Of a stretch of 21,103 nt of DNA, positions 1 to 6,445 are shown piece by piece; position 1 is the first letter of the stretch, and every line of letters begins with the position of its first letter. The position numbers and the translations under genes are program-made. Below the pieces are notes generated by a model. That model saw only the letters and a program-made list of their open reading frames with translations, was not told the DNA's origin and made no database searches. Source of the stretch: Methanobacteriota archaeon (GTDB lineage Archaea; Halobacteriota; Methanomicrobia; Methanomicrobiales; Methanoculleaceae); assembly GCA_023457135.1 (NCBI GenBank), contig JAEWMO010000070.1, forward strand, positions 1 through 21,103. Reading direction: 5' to 3'.

Positions 1-25
1 CCGGTTATGAGTATGCTGATATCTG

Positions 26-69
26 CAAACCGGTTTGTGTATATCAAAACCCCGATCTGATATACACAA
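26..69. repeat. Palindrome plus 12-bp perfect inverted repeat
   Basis: CAAACCGGTTTG at 26-37 is a perfect 12-bp palindrome. It overlaps the left arm of a perfect inverted repeat: TTGTGTATATCA (35-46) and TGATATACACAA (58-69), separated by 11 bases. Arms of this length suit either a dimeric regulator's operator or a hairpin. No T-run follows, so a terminator is unlikely. What lies left of the window is unknown. This is the first member of the TTGTG-based repeat cluster that continues to position 199. Confidence 0.75.
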
Positions 70-116
70 CGGATCTTGTGGCTGCCAGAGTATACGCAAA
101 CCATTCCCGGGCAGCG

Positions 117-142
117 GTTGTGGGACATCTATGGCCCACAAC
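117..142. repeat. 8-bp perfect inverted repeat (GTTGTGGG / CCCACAAC)
   Basis: GTTGTGGG at 117-124 is the exact reverse complement of CCCACAAC at 135-142, with a 10-base spacer. It shares the TTGTG core with the inverted repeats on either side, so it looks like another, diverged member of the same cluster. Confidence 0.65.
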
Positions 143-146
143 ACAG

Positions 147-199
147 TTTGTGCGACACAAAGTGGGGTTTCATGTCGCACAAAATGTCTTGTGCGACAC
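147..199. repeat. Three copies of TTGTGCGACA(C/T) in alternating orientation
   Basis: TTGTGCGACAC occurs at 148-158 and again at 189-199. The inverted form ATGTCGCACAA lies between them at 172-182. The first two copies form a perfect 11-bp inverted repeat (147-157 with 173-183). The first copy also contains its own smaller dyad, TTTGTG-CGA-CACAAA (147-161). Repeated dyads of this kind often mark a regulator-binding region. The nearest gene to the right starts only at 444, so the target gene is not obvious. Confidence 0.7.
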
Positions 200-443
200 C
201 GGCGACGCGCAACGATCGGACCCGGCCGGCTGCCGGGCCCCTGGATCGCGGCGAAAAGGTAGCACCATGGACGCGGGAGCGAGCGAAATGGCTGTTGTAT
301 GACGTATCGTTTCCACCCGGCCGTCAGGGATAACGCCGGAGCGGTCGATACGTTTCAGGGATGTGATGCCCCTCCATGACGCCTTCCCCCAGTTCCTGGA
401 ATAATCGCATGATTCAATGCGAGCACGCGGAGACGTAACAATC
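200..443. other. Non-coding stretch left of the first gene
   Basis: Short open frames exist here in several phases but none resembles a protein or has a convincing ribosome-binding site. The only structure noticed is a 6-bp GC hairpin, CCCGGC (221-226) with GCCGGG (232-237). Together with 1-199 this makes about 440 bases without a supportable gene. Confidence 0.5.
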
Positions 444-863
444 ATGGACCTCCACTTCTGCCGCCGCTACGCCGGCGACGGCACGCCGCCGTCAAACCGC
501 TATTGCAGGGTCTGCCCGGAGGCCGCCTGCGACCGGCTCTGGCAGCGGGTCCGCGACCTCGCCGCATCGAACGGCACTGACCCGGTCCCGCTTCCCGGGA
601 CGCGGGCGGTGCTCTCCCCGAACGAAAAGAACCCTGACTTCGTCAGGCTCAAGGTCAACTGCCGGTGGGGCCTCCCGAAAGAGGACTTCCTGCACTACAT
701 CGCCACCGATCATGCGGGAATGGGCCGGCGGGGGCAACGGAGCGATCCCCGGGCATCGCCGAGCTGCACCCGGCAGGAGCCCTACGTGCAGGCGATCGTC
801 GAACTGCTCGGCGGGATGAACTGCCCGGAGATACGGGCGGTGCGGGAGGCGCAGGGCGGGTGA
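444..863 (+). CDS. Small hypothetical protein with N-terminal Cys/His cluster
   Basis: I do not recognise this 139-residue protein. The N-terminus carries His4, Cys6, Cys21, Cys24 and Cys29, a spacing compatible with a small zinc-binding site, followed by a helix-like stretch (DRLWQRVRDLAA). The C-terminus (YVQAIVELLGGMNCPEIRAV) also looks helical. The middle, around residues 90-115, is Arg/Ser/Pro-rich and could be a disordered linker. I chose ATG 444 over an ATG at 417 in the same frame because the homolog-like composition begins at MDLHFC; the ribosome-binding site is weak for either (CGGAG at 428-432). An antisense open frame of similar length exists, but the plus-strand reading has better protein-like composition. 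Function is unknown; the HD-domain gene follows after about 100 bases on the same strand. Confidence 0.55.
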   Translation: MDLHFCRRYAGDGTPPSNRYCRVCPEAACDRLWQRVRDLAASNGTDPVPLPGTRAVLSPNEKNPDFVRLKVNCRWGLPKEDFLHYIATDHAGMGRRGQRSDPRASPSCTRQEPYVQAIVELLGGMNCPEIRAVREAQGG

Positions 864-966
864 GCTGCGGGCAGCCTCCACCGCACTTTGTAGCGTTGAG
901 ACAGGCCGGCACCCATACTCTCGCTCAAAAGGATAGGTTTCTCCAGAGACACGACAGAGATCTTAT

Positions 967-1563
967 ATGAACGAAGAGACGGCCGCGATGCTCGACCACA
1001 TCAGGGCGGCGCTCAACGAGTCGGGCGCCCACGGGTTCGACCACACCCTCCGGGTCGTCCGCCTCTGCGAGACGCTCGGCGCCCGCGAGGGGGCGGATAT
1101 GGCGGTCCTCGTCCCGGCCGCAATCTTTCACGACATCGCCCGGCCCCTCGAAGAGAAGACGGGCGTTCCCCACGAGGAGGAGGGGGCACGGATGGCAGCG
1201 GCGTACCTTGAGGCTATCGGTTATCCGGCCGACCGCATCGCGGGCATCGTCCACGCCATCCGGGCGCACCGCTACAGCACGGGGATCGACCCCGGGACTC
1301 TCGAGGCCCGGGTGCTCTCGGACGCGGACAACCTGGACGCGATGGGTGCGGTCGGGATCGCGAGGACGTTTATGCAGTCGGGAGAGCAGGGGAACGGCAT
1401 TGCGGATGCAGCCGACCACTTCCATGACAAACTGCTGAACCTGAAAGACCGTATGTACACGGAGAGTGCCCGGAAGATCGCCGAAGGGAGGCATGCACTC
1501 CTCGTCGTGTTCCTCGCGGCCCTGGAGGAGGAGACGGGACCCCGGCCCCTCTCCGGGTGGTAA
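967..1563 (+). CDS. HD-domain metal-dependent phosphohydrolase
   Basis: This 198-residue cytosolic protein has the order of metal ligands expected of the HD superfamily: His26 in GFDHTLRV, the His55-Asp56 pair in IFHDIAR, downstream histidines (VPHEEE, HAIRAHRY), and a terminal aspartate in SDADNLDAMG (Asp119/Asp121). It resembles the uncharacterised YedJ-like HD hydrolases rather than the large GTP-dependent or RelA/SpoT types. Family members hydrolyse phosphate esters, often of nucleotides, using a mono- or binuclear metal site; the substrate here cannot be read from the sequence. The start ATG at 967 is preceded only by a weak purine-rich site. The gene converges on the transporter gene at 1638 and appears to be a single-gene unit, possibly co-transcribed with the hypothetical gene upstream. 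Confidence 0.9.
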   Translation: MNEETAAMLDHIRAALNESGAHGFDHTLRVVRLCETLGAREGADMAVLVPAAIFHDIARPLEEKTGVPHEEEGARMAAAYLEAIGYPADRIAGIVHAIRAHRYSTGIDPGTLEARVLSDADNLDAMGAVGIARTFMQSGEQGNGIADAADHFHDKLLNLKDRMYTESARKIAEGRHALLVVFLAALEEETGPRPLSGW

Positions 1564-1637
1564 AGAAGATGTTGGCGGTCATACTCTGCCGCCGGCGCCG
1601 CGGCCGTGAGAACCACCTTCTATTTTCAGATACCCTT

Positions 1638-1967
1638 TCACGCATCCGAGCAGAACTTCAGCCCCACGATCCCCGCCACGATCAGGAAGAGACAGAGAAG
1701 GCGGGCGATGCTCCGCGAATCCCCGAAGAGGACGATCCCGGCGATGACCGTCCCGACCGCCCCGATCCCCGTCCAGACGGCATACGCCGTCCCGAGCGGG
1801 AGGCCGGTGAGCGACCGCGACAAAAGGTAGATGCTGCCCCCCATCACGATGAGGGTCGCCACGGACGGCACAACCTTCGTGAACCCATCGGTATACTTGA
1901 GGCCGATCGCCCAGCCGGCCTCGAGAATTCCGGCGAAGAAGAGGGTTATCCAGGCAATCTCCCGCAT
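1638..1967 (-). CDS. sugE: SMR family transporter, SugE/Gdx type
   Basis: This 109-residue integral membrane protein has four predicted transmembrane helices (about 4-22, 33-51, 59-78, 84-104), the standard size for a small multidrug resistance protein. The essential membrane glutamate is Glu16 in AGILEAGWAIGLK. The segments GLKYTDGF and GTAYAVWTGIGAVG closely match E. coli SugE, the subtype known to export guanidinium (Gdx) and some quaternary ammonium ions by proton antiport. Such proteins act as antiparallel dimers; only one copy is present, so a homodimer is expected. The gene is divergent from the ferredoxin gene. A TATA-like box lies only about 35-40 bases upstream, leaving no room for a guanidine riboswitch between promoter and start. 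The assignment to SugE/Gdx is strong; the actual substrate in this organism is inferred. Confidence 0.93.
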   Translation of the reverse strand: MREIAWITLFFAGILEAGWAIGLKYTDGFTKVVPSVATLIVMGGSIYLLSRSLTGLPLGTAYAVWTGIGAVGTVIAGIVLFGDSRSIARLLCLFLIVAGIVGLKFCSDA

Positions 1968-2000
1968 AGGTATATCTTCATATATCCGGCCGGGCGGACG

Positions 2001-2008
2001 ATATATCT
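2001..2008 (-). promoter_or_regulatory. TATA-like box for the SMR transporter
   Basis: AGATATAT on the minus strand lies 34-41 bases upstream of the ATG at 1967. With the usual archaeal spacing of about 25 bases to the transcription start, the leader would be only about 10 bases long, which agrees with the lack of a clear ribosome-binding site. Confidence 0.4.
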
Positions 2009-2026
2009 TGCCGGCGCATCGTCACC

Positions 2027-2035
2027 TTTAACATA
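2027..2035 (+). promoter_or_regulatory. Possible TATA-like box for the ferredoxin gene
   Basis: CTTTAACATA around 2026-2035 is the only AT-rich element close upstream of the ferredoxin gene. It sits 33-41 bases before the first ATG, a plausible distance for an archaeal TATA box. The match to the consensus is partial. Confidence 0.25.
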
Positions 2036-2061
2036 CAGGAAGGTCCTTCCCGACACAGAAC

Positions 2062-2067
2062 GGAGGT
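2062..2067 (+). promoter_or_regulatory. Ribosome-binding site GGAGGT that decides the ferredoxin start
   Basis: GGAGGT directly abuts the ATG at 2068, too close for normal initiation there. Two in-frame GTG codons at 2074 and 2077 lie 6 and 9 bases away, the normal distance. Starting at 2077 gives a protein beginning MKVTIDRPGC, a common ferredoxin N-terminus. Confidence 0.6.
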
Positions 2068-2301
2068 ATGAGAGTGGTGAAAGTTACCATCGACAGGCCG
2101 GGCTGCATTAGTTGCGAGTCCTGCTGGACGCTCTGCCCTGACGTCTTCGAACAGGATCCAAACGACGACCTGAGCTCGATCACGGAGCAGTACCGGGTCG
2201 AGGGCAACACCGCGGAGGGCAACGTCCCCGACGATCTCGCCGATTGTGCCCTGGAGGCTGCCGACTCCTGCCCGGTAACGGTCATCTTCGTCGAAGAGTG
2301 A
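2068..2301 (+). CDS. Single-cluster [4Fe-4S] ferredoxin
   Basis: This small acidic electron carrier (77 residues from ATG 2068, 74 if the GTG at 2077 is used, which the ribosome-binding site favours) has six cysteines: 13, 16, 19, 23, 60 and 68, counted from the ATG. Cys13-x2-Cys16-x2-Cys19 plus Cys68 in SCPV are the expected ligands of one [4Fe-4S] cluster. Cys23 and Cys60 fall at the positions that form a disulfide in the Pyrococcus furiosus ferredoxin, so the protein may have the same extra redox-active pair. An insertion of about 12 residues, polar and acidic, lies between the two halves. In methanogens such ferredoxins carry low-potential electrons between hydrogenases, heterodisulfide reductase-linked enzymes and oxidoreductases; the specific partner cannot be read here. 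It stands alone, divergent from the SMR gene. Confidence 0.92.
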   Translation: MRVVKVTIDRPGCISCESCWTLCPDVFEQDPNDDLSSITEQYRVEGNTAEGNVPDDLADCALEAADSCPVTVIFVEE

Positions 2302-2342
2302 GGTGATCCGGGCCTCCGGGGGGCGGGGATCGATGAGAGAAG

Positions 2343-2370
2343 CCGGCTTAATGGTTATTCTCATTGCCGG
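2343..2370. other. Stem-loop after the ferredoxin gene
   Basis: CCGGC (2343-2347) and AATG (2350-2353) pair with CATT (2362-2365) and GCCGG (2366-2370), giving a 9-bp stem with a two-base bulge. No T-run follows, so it may be a processing or mRNA 3'-end structure rather than a terminator. The rest of 2302-2566 shows nothing I can assign. Confidence 0.35.
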
Positions 2371-2566
2371 ATAACATCTATTACCCATCAGAGCTACAGG
2401 GAATCTTGCCTGGGAGAGAGGGTTCAACCAGATGGTGCATCACCGGGATGCAGCTGTTCACAGGCCAAGGCGGTTAAGGCCTGCGGACACCAAAAAGAAC
2501 TGCACTCCGGACCGAAAAGCACCCCGGCAAATAGAATCCGCTTCCCGGGCACCCTTTTGCCGGCCA

Positions 2567-3109
2567 TCACCGCCGGGATGTTGCCACATCGACAAGCGAA
2601 TCCGTGCCGTCGCCCTTCTTGAGAACCGAGAGGTTCCCGTTCGTCTCGAGGACGACTGCCGCCACGCTCTCGGGGGAACTGATCCCCTCCGACCGCAACG
2701 CCTGCCGGATCTCGCCCTCGGTGATCCGCTCCCGTTTCATCGCGTCCCTGAGATATTCGCCGTCACGGAAGATGAGGCGGGGTTCTGCCTTCACCGCCTT
2801 TCCCACCCATTCTGACCGGACGGACGACCAGGATACGATATACTGCAGTCCGACCAGGATACCGAAGGCGATGATCCCCTCCGCGAGCGAGACGTCCCTT
2901 GAGACGATCGTCGATGCGAGGATCGAACCGAGGGCCACGGTCACGATGAAGTCGAACGCGCTCATCGATGAGAGCGTCCGCTTTCCCGAGAGACGGACGA
3001 TGGCAAGAAGGGCTATATACGCAAAGATGCCGATGACCAGGACCCGGACCAGAAAGGCGGGTTCACCGAAGGAGATCTCCTGCAGGAATCCACTCCACCC
3101 GTCGCTCAT
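2567..3109 (-). CDS. YetF/DUF421 family membrane protein
   Basis: About 180 residues. The N-terminal half contains three hydrophobic segments (roughly 20-42, 55-75, 80-95), and the loop GKRTLSSMSAFDFIVTVALGSI is the hallmark of the DUF421/YetF family. The C-terminal half is the soluble DUF421 domain (EPRLIFRDGEYLRDAMKRER, then a helical segment and a beta-rich end with VVLETNGNLSVL). The family is associated with bacterial spore and envelope functions, but its biochemical role is not established. I list the ATG at 3109; a GTG three codons upstream (3118) is also possible. A weak TATA-like CTATAG at 3131-3139 on the minus strand would place transcription start near 3109, so leaderless translation is possible. 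The gene is downstream of and in the same direction as the M42 operon but separated from it by its own promoter region. Confidence 0.85.
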   Translation of the reverse strand: MSDGWSGFLQEISFGEPAFLVRVLVIGIFAYIALLAIVRLSGKRTLSSMSAFDFIVTVALGSILASTIVSRDVSLAEGIIAFGILVGLQYIVSWSSVRSEWVGKAVKAEPRLIFRDGEYLRDAMKRERITEGEIRQALRSEGISSPESVAAVVLETNGNLSVLKKGDGTDSLVDVATSRR

Positions 3110-3153
3110 ACCCCGCACTCTGCCGGGGACGCTATAGCACTTTCTATCCGTGG

Positions 3154-3159
3154 AAAAAA
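3154..3159 (-). terminator. T6 run after the M42 peptidase gene
   Basis: On the minus strand the M42 stop codon (TAA, 3170-3168) is followed nine bases later by CCTTTTTTCC (T6 at 3159-3154). Oligo-T stretches of this kind terminate archaeal transcription without a hairpin. This would end the hxlB-aminotransferase-M42 operon and separate it from the DUF421 gene. Confidence 0.55.
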
Positions 3160-3167
3160 GGGGTTGT

Positions 3168-4205
3168 TTAGAGTGCGGGCCTGGTCTTCAGCGCCTCGAC
3201 GAGGAGCCGGATCCCGGCCTCGACGTCGGCGGTGTCGACGACCTCGACCGGCGAATGGATGTAGCGGGCCGGGATCGAGAGCGGGATGCTGGGGATGCCG
3301 CCCCGCTCAAGATGGATGATCGTCGCGTCGGTGTTGCCGCCGGTCCCGACCTCGAGCTGGCAGGGGATGCCGTTCTTCCCGGCGGTCTCCCGGAGCCAGG
3401 CGGTCATCCGCGGATCGGCCATGAGCCCGCGGCCGCTCGCGCTGACGATGACAAGGACCGGCCCCTTACCCATCTCGACGCTCGCGTCCTTCTTCTCGAT
3501 TCCCGGGTGGTCGCCGGGGATGGTGACGTCGGTCGCGATCGCGCAGTCGGGGTTTAAGGAGTAGGCGCTCACCTTCGCGCCTTTCAGCCCCAGCTCCTCC
3601 TGGACCGTGAAGACGCCGTAGATGGTGTGGGGCGACTTCGTCTGCTGGAGTGCCCGGATGAGCATCGCGACGCCGACCCGGTTGTCGAAGGCCTTCCCGG
3701 TGATCCGGGTGCCGGCGAGTTCCGCGAACTCGCGGTCGATGGTGATCGGGGTGCCGATCTCGATGCCGAGATTCTTCACCTCCTCCTCGCTCGTCGCGCC
3801 CACGTCGACGAACATATTCTCGATCTTGATCTCCTTCTTGCGCTCCTCGTCCTTCATGACGTGGGGGGGCTTTGCGCCGAGGACGCCCATGACCTGCCCG
3901 TTCTTCCCGTGCAGGATCACCCGCTGGCAGTAGAGCACCGGCCCGTACCATCCGCCGATGGGGACGACCCGTATGAAGCCCTTATCGTCGATATACTGGA
4001 CCATCAGCCCGATCTCGTCCATGTGGGCGGCGAGCATGATGGAGAAGTCGTCGCCGCGCTTCGTGGCGATCAGGTTCCCCATTGTGTCCTCGCAGATCTC
4101 GTCGACGACCCCTGCAAGTTCGGCCCTGATGATCTCTCTGATGTTTCCTTCGCTGCTCGAGACGCCGTGGGCGTCGGATAATTTTCTGAGTAACTCTTTC
4201 ACCAT
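3168..4205 (-). CDS. M42 family glutamyl-type aminopeptidase (TET-like)
   Basis: This 345-residue cytosolic metallopeptidase has all five metal ligands and the catalytic residue of clan MH/M42: His61 and Asp63 in AAHMDEIG, Asp174 in GKAFDNRVG, the pair Glu203-Glu204 in VQEELG, Asp226 in ATDVTIPGD and His317 in YIHSPVEV. Length matches the family. M42 enzymes form large tetrahedral dodecamers that trim short peptides released by the proteasome and other proteases, removing N-terminal residues with Zn or Co; substrate preference (acidic, basic or hydrophobic) cannot be read here. The ATG is seven bases after the aminotransferase stop, and its ribosome-binding site GGGGTGAG includes that stop codon, so translation is probably coupled. 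Last gene of a three-gene operon. Confidence 0.95.
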   Translation of the reverse strand: MVKELLRKLSDAHGVSSSEGNIREIIRAELAGVVDEICEDTMGNLIATKRGDDFSIMLAAHMDEIGLMVQYIDDKGFIRVVPIGGWYGPVLYCQRVILHGKNGQVMGVLGAKPPHVMKDEERKKEIKIENMFVDVGATSEEEVKNLGIEIGTPITIDREFAELAGTRITGKAFDNRVGVAMLIRALQQTKSPHTIYGVFTVQEELGLKGAKVSAYSLNPDCAIATDVTIPGDHPGIEKKDASVEMGKGPVLVIVSASGRGLMADPRMTAWLRETAGKNGIPCQLEVGTGGNTDATIIHLERGGIPSIPLSIPARYIHSPVEVVDTADVEAGIRLLVEALKTRPAL

Positions 4206-4212
4206 GATCTTC

Positions 4213-5319
4213 TCACCCCATCAGTGTCCTGAGCCTCTCGACCGCCCGCGAGAGGTTCTCGCGGGATGTCGCGTAGCTGAAGCGTGCGTAATCGGGTGCC
4301 CGCGAGCCGAACGCGCTGCCCGGGACGATGATGACGCCCGCTTCAACCGCCTTCTCGATGAGGGCCCGCCCCATCGGGACAAACATATAGAACGCGCCTT
4401 CCGGCCGGGGGAAGTCGAGGCCGAGACCGGTGAGACCCTCGTAGAGGAGGTCGCGCCGGGCCCGGTACTCTTCCCGCATCCGCACGACTGCACTCTGGTC
4501 GCCGGCATACGCGGCGAGCGCGGCATACTGTGATATCGATGTCGCGCAGGCCTGGGCGTACTGGTGCACCTTGAGGAACTCGGGGACGTAGTCCTCGGGT
4601 GCTGCAAGGTAGCCGACCCGCCAGCCCGTCATGGCGTAGGTCTTGCTCGCGGCGTTGACGGTGACGACGTCCTCGCCGAACCGGGCCGCGCTGACGTGCT
4701 TCTTCTCGTAGACGAAGTGCTCGTAGACCTCGTCGGAGATGACCGTGACGTTGCGGTCGTTTGCGTACTCGACAAGGGCGCGGATCGACTCCTCGCTCTC
4801 GACCGAGCCGGTCGGGTTTGCGGGGGAGTTCAGGACGAAGACCCGTGCCCCGTCCATCTGCTCCTTCGCCCGCTCGACATCGATATGCAGGGTCGCGTCG
4901 AGCCCCACCCCTTCGGGCCGGCCGCCCGCGAACGTCGCAAGGGCGGCGTAGGAGACGAACCCGGGGTCGGTGAAGAGGACGCGGTCGCCGGGATTGACGA
5001 GCGCCTCCATCGCGAGGTGGAGCGCCTCGCTCCCGCCTGCCGTGACCAGGATCTGGTCCGGCCGGTACGTAAGACCGTTCTCCCGCTCGAACTTCGCGCA
5101 GATCGCCTCCCGGAGTTCGGGTATCCCGGCGTTCGGCGTATACCCGGTCTTTCCCTCCCTGATGGCGGCGATCGCGGCCATCTTGATGTGGTCGGGCGTA
5201 TCGAAGTCCGGCTGCCCGATACCGAGGTTGATCGCGTCCGGTCCTCCGGCCTCGAAGAGCTTCCGGATCCCTGACATCTCAACTCCCCTGACCCGGTCGG
5301 CGTATCTGTGCTCGTTCAT
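4213..5319 (-). CDS. Class I/II pyridoxal-phosphate aminotransferase
   Basis: This 368-residue fold-type I aminotransferase has the expected landmarks: NLGIGQPDFDTP at the N-terminus, VTAGGSEALHLA for cofactor phosphate binding, NSPANPTGS, the ISDEVYEHFVY segment with the cofactor-contacting Asp and Tyr, the Schiff-base Lys226 in AASKTYAMTGWRVGY, and a C-terminal FSYATSRENL with the carboxylate-binding Arg. It belongs to the broad aspartate/aromatic aminotransferase group, moving amino groups between amino acids and 2-oxoacids; exact substrate is not decidable by eye. I chose the ATG at 5319 because GTGAGGAG lies just upstream and overlaps the stop of hxlB; the open frame extends 12 codons further but has no better start. 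Middle gene of the hxlB-aminotransferase-M42 operon. Confidence 0.95.
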   Translation of the reverse strand: MNEHRYADRVRGVEMSGIRKLFEAGGPDAINLGIGQPDFDTPDHIKMAAIAAIREGKTGYTPNAGIPELREAICAKFERENGLTYRPDQILVTAGGSEALHLAMEALVNPGDRVLFTDPGFVSYAALATFAGGRPEGVGLDATLHIDVERAKEQMDGARVFVLNSPANPTGSVESEESIRALVEYANDRNVTVISDEVYEHFVYEKKHVSAARFGEDVVTVNAASKTYAMTGWRVGYLAAPEDYVPEFLKVHQYAQACATSISQYAALAAYAGDQSAVVRMREEYRARRDLLYEGLTGLGLDFPRPEGAFYMFVPMGRALIEKAVEAGVIIVPGSAFGSRAPDYARFSYATSRENLSRAVERLRTLMG

Positions 5320-5330
5320 AGTCTCTCTCC

Positions 5331-5930
5331 TCACTCGATGTTTGCGTGCCGGCACTGGAGGTCTTCAGGCCTGCACTGGGTTATCTCCATCAGCCGGGAT
5401 ATGAGTGCATCGGCAAAGACCATGGCGGTCGTCTCGAAGATGGTGCCGAGCGGCGCGAACGACTTGTGCTCGCCCATCATCTGCCGGATCTCGAACTCCG
5501 CCGACTCGTCGGCAACCTTGTCCCGCTGGCTCTCGATGACGACGACGCTGTCGGCGATACGGCCGATCCGCGAGTCCTTCTTGGAGGTGATGAGGCAGAC
5601 CCGCCCGCCGATCTCCTTTGCGGTCTCCGAGATATCCGCGACCGTCTTGGTCGCGCCGGATCCGGAGAAGACGATAATGACGTCTCCCGGCTTCATCGCC
5701 GGCGTCACCGTCTCCCCGACGACGAATGCCGAGAGGCCGAGGTGCATCAGGCGCATGGCAAAGGCCTTTGCCACGAGCCCGGAACGCCCGGCGCCCATGG
5801 TGTAGATACGGTTTGCGTTGAGGATCTCGTTTAAGAGCCCATCGATCTCGTCGTCGGACATGACGTCTGCGATGGTCCGGATCTTCGTTGCCATCAGCCG
5901 CATCATATTTTTAACCGGGTGAGTTGTCAT
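5331..5930 (-). CDS. hxlB: 6-phospho-3-hexuloisomerase (SIS domain)
   Basis: About 199 residues from the ATG at 5930. The protein has the SIS sugar-isomerase fold: MGAGRSGLVAKAFAMRLMHLG, FVGETVTPAMKPGD, FSGSGATKTV, then the family's C-terminal part with the conserved Phe-Glu (TIFETTAMVFAD) and the terminal RHANIE. These segments line up with MJ1247 of Methanocaldococcus jannaschii. The enzyme interconverts fructose 6-phosphate and 3-hexulose 6-phosphate; in archaea that lack the oxidative pentose pathway it runs with hexulose-6-phosphate synthase (not in this window) to make ribulose 5-phosphate for nucleotides. ATG 5954 and ATG 5906 are alternative starts; 5930 puts the GRSG loop at the same distance from the N-terminus as in MJ1247. 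No ribosome-binding site is strong enough to decide. First gene of the operon; the stop overlaps the next gene's ribosome-binding site. Confidence 0.93.
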   Translation of the reverse strand: MTTHPVKNMMRLMATKIRTIADVMSDDEIDGLLNEILNANRIYTMGAGRSGLVAKAFAMRLMHLGLSAFVVGETVTPAMKPGDVIIVFSGSGATKTVADISETAKEIGGRVCLITSKKDSRIGRIADSVVVIESQRDKVADESAEFEIRQMMGEHKSFAPLGTIFETTAMVFADALISRLMEITQCRPEDLQCRHANIE

Positions 5931-6237
5931 TGTAGTTCCACAGATACATTTCACGAGATCCTACATTAGAATATCTCAAATACCTCTATACGCGAGGCGA
6001 TTAGAGAGCATTTCTCTCCGGTGACGGAGCGTCCGGCCGATTGCCGGAAAATCTCCCGGGATTGATCCGGGAACAGTGCGGCCGCAGGCTGCCGCCGGGA
6101 TCGGATCTTCCTGAAATAATGCTGTAGAATCCCTATTCCCGGCTAAATTTCTGCGATTCTGCTCCGGGGTTCAGTATGATTGCATCCGGCCGGCACAAAG
6201 GCTATACCGGATGGTCTCGAAATACATACAAAGTTCG

Positions 6238-6322
6238 GCGCCACATCCGGGGCAAAGATGCTGCACCAATCTCACTCAAATCCGATTTGGTGGCCTGATT
6301 GCCCATTTTGCTCCGGTGGCGC
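6238..6322. other. Long imperfect hairpin, candidate structured RNA or leader
   Basis: CCGGGGCAAA (6247-6256) pairs with TTTGCTCCGG (6307-6316) over ten contiguous positions including one G-U. Five outer pairs (6238-6242 with 6318-6322) are separated from it by a small internal loop. Inside, CACCAA (6264-6269) pairs with TTGGTG (6287-6292). The whole would be an about 85-base folded element located about 120 bases before the helicase ATG. It could be an untranslated leader structure, a small RNA on either strand, or a remnant of a short inverted-repeat element. No known RNA family is recognised. Confidence 0.4.
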
Positions 6323-6340
6323 GCCGATGTTCGTAAATTC

Positions 6341-6354
6341 CCCTGCATGCAGGG
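6341..6354. repeat. Perfect 14-bp palindrome CCCTGCATGCAGGG
   Basis: A gapless perfect palindrome located 92 bases upstream of the helicase start. As RNA it cannot form a good hairpin because there is no loop, so a protein-binding site for a dimer is the more natural reading. Confidence 0.6.
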
Positions 6355-6445
6355 CCAGACAGGGACAACACGGGCCTGCTCCCTCCGCGACCAGCGACGG
6401 GAGGGCGCACGGCAGGACCGGAACGATAACAGCGGGTGACAGAAG

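Larger units (their letters stand above)
5955..6445. other. 490-base intergenic region with several inverted repeats
   Basis: This region separates divergent hxlB and the helicase gene and holds no convincing protein. Structures seen: GAGAG/CTCTC hairpin (6004-6018); TCCCGG/CCGGGA hairpin (6054-6072); a long imperfect hairpin (6238-6322); a perfect 14-bp palindrome (6341-6354). The hxlB-proximal part, 5955-5995, is AT-richer and probably contains the hxlB promoter, but no box stands out. The length is unusual next to the compact spacing elsewhere. Confidence 0.6.

Noticed and set aside
1..200. A CRISPR array, suggested by the repeated TTGTGCGACAC units
   Set aside because: Repeats are 11 bases, differ in orientation and lack uniform spacers; they are dyads, not CRISPR repeats.
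35..333. Short overlapping frames (75-85 codons) in the left 330 bases
   Set aside because: They run through the palindrome cluster in all phases and show no protein-like composition or consistent start signals.
1968..2067. A guanidine riboswitch upstream of the SugE/Gdx-like gene
   Set aside because: The gap to the divergent gene is only about 100 bases and the likely TATA box is about 35-40 bases before the start, leaving no room for a riboswitch aptamer; no characteristic ACGR-type motifs were seen.
2432..2815. Plus-strand open frame opposite the DUF421 gene and its 3' flank
   Set aside because: The opposite strand encodes a clear DUF421 protein, and this frame has no protein-like hydrophobic pattern or ribosome-binding site.
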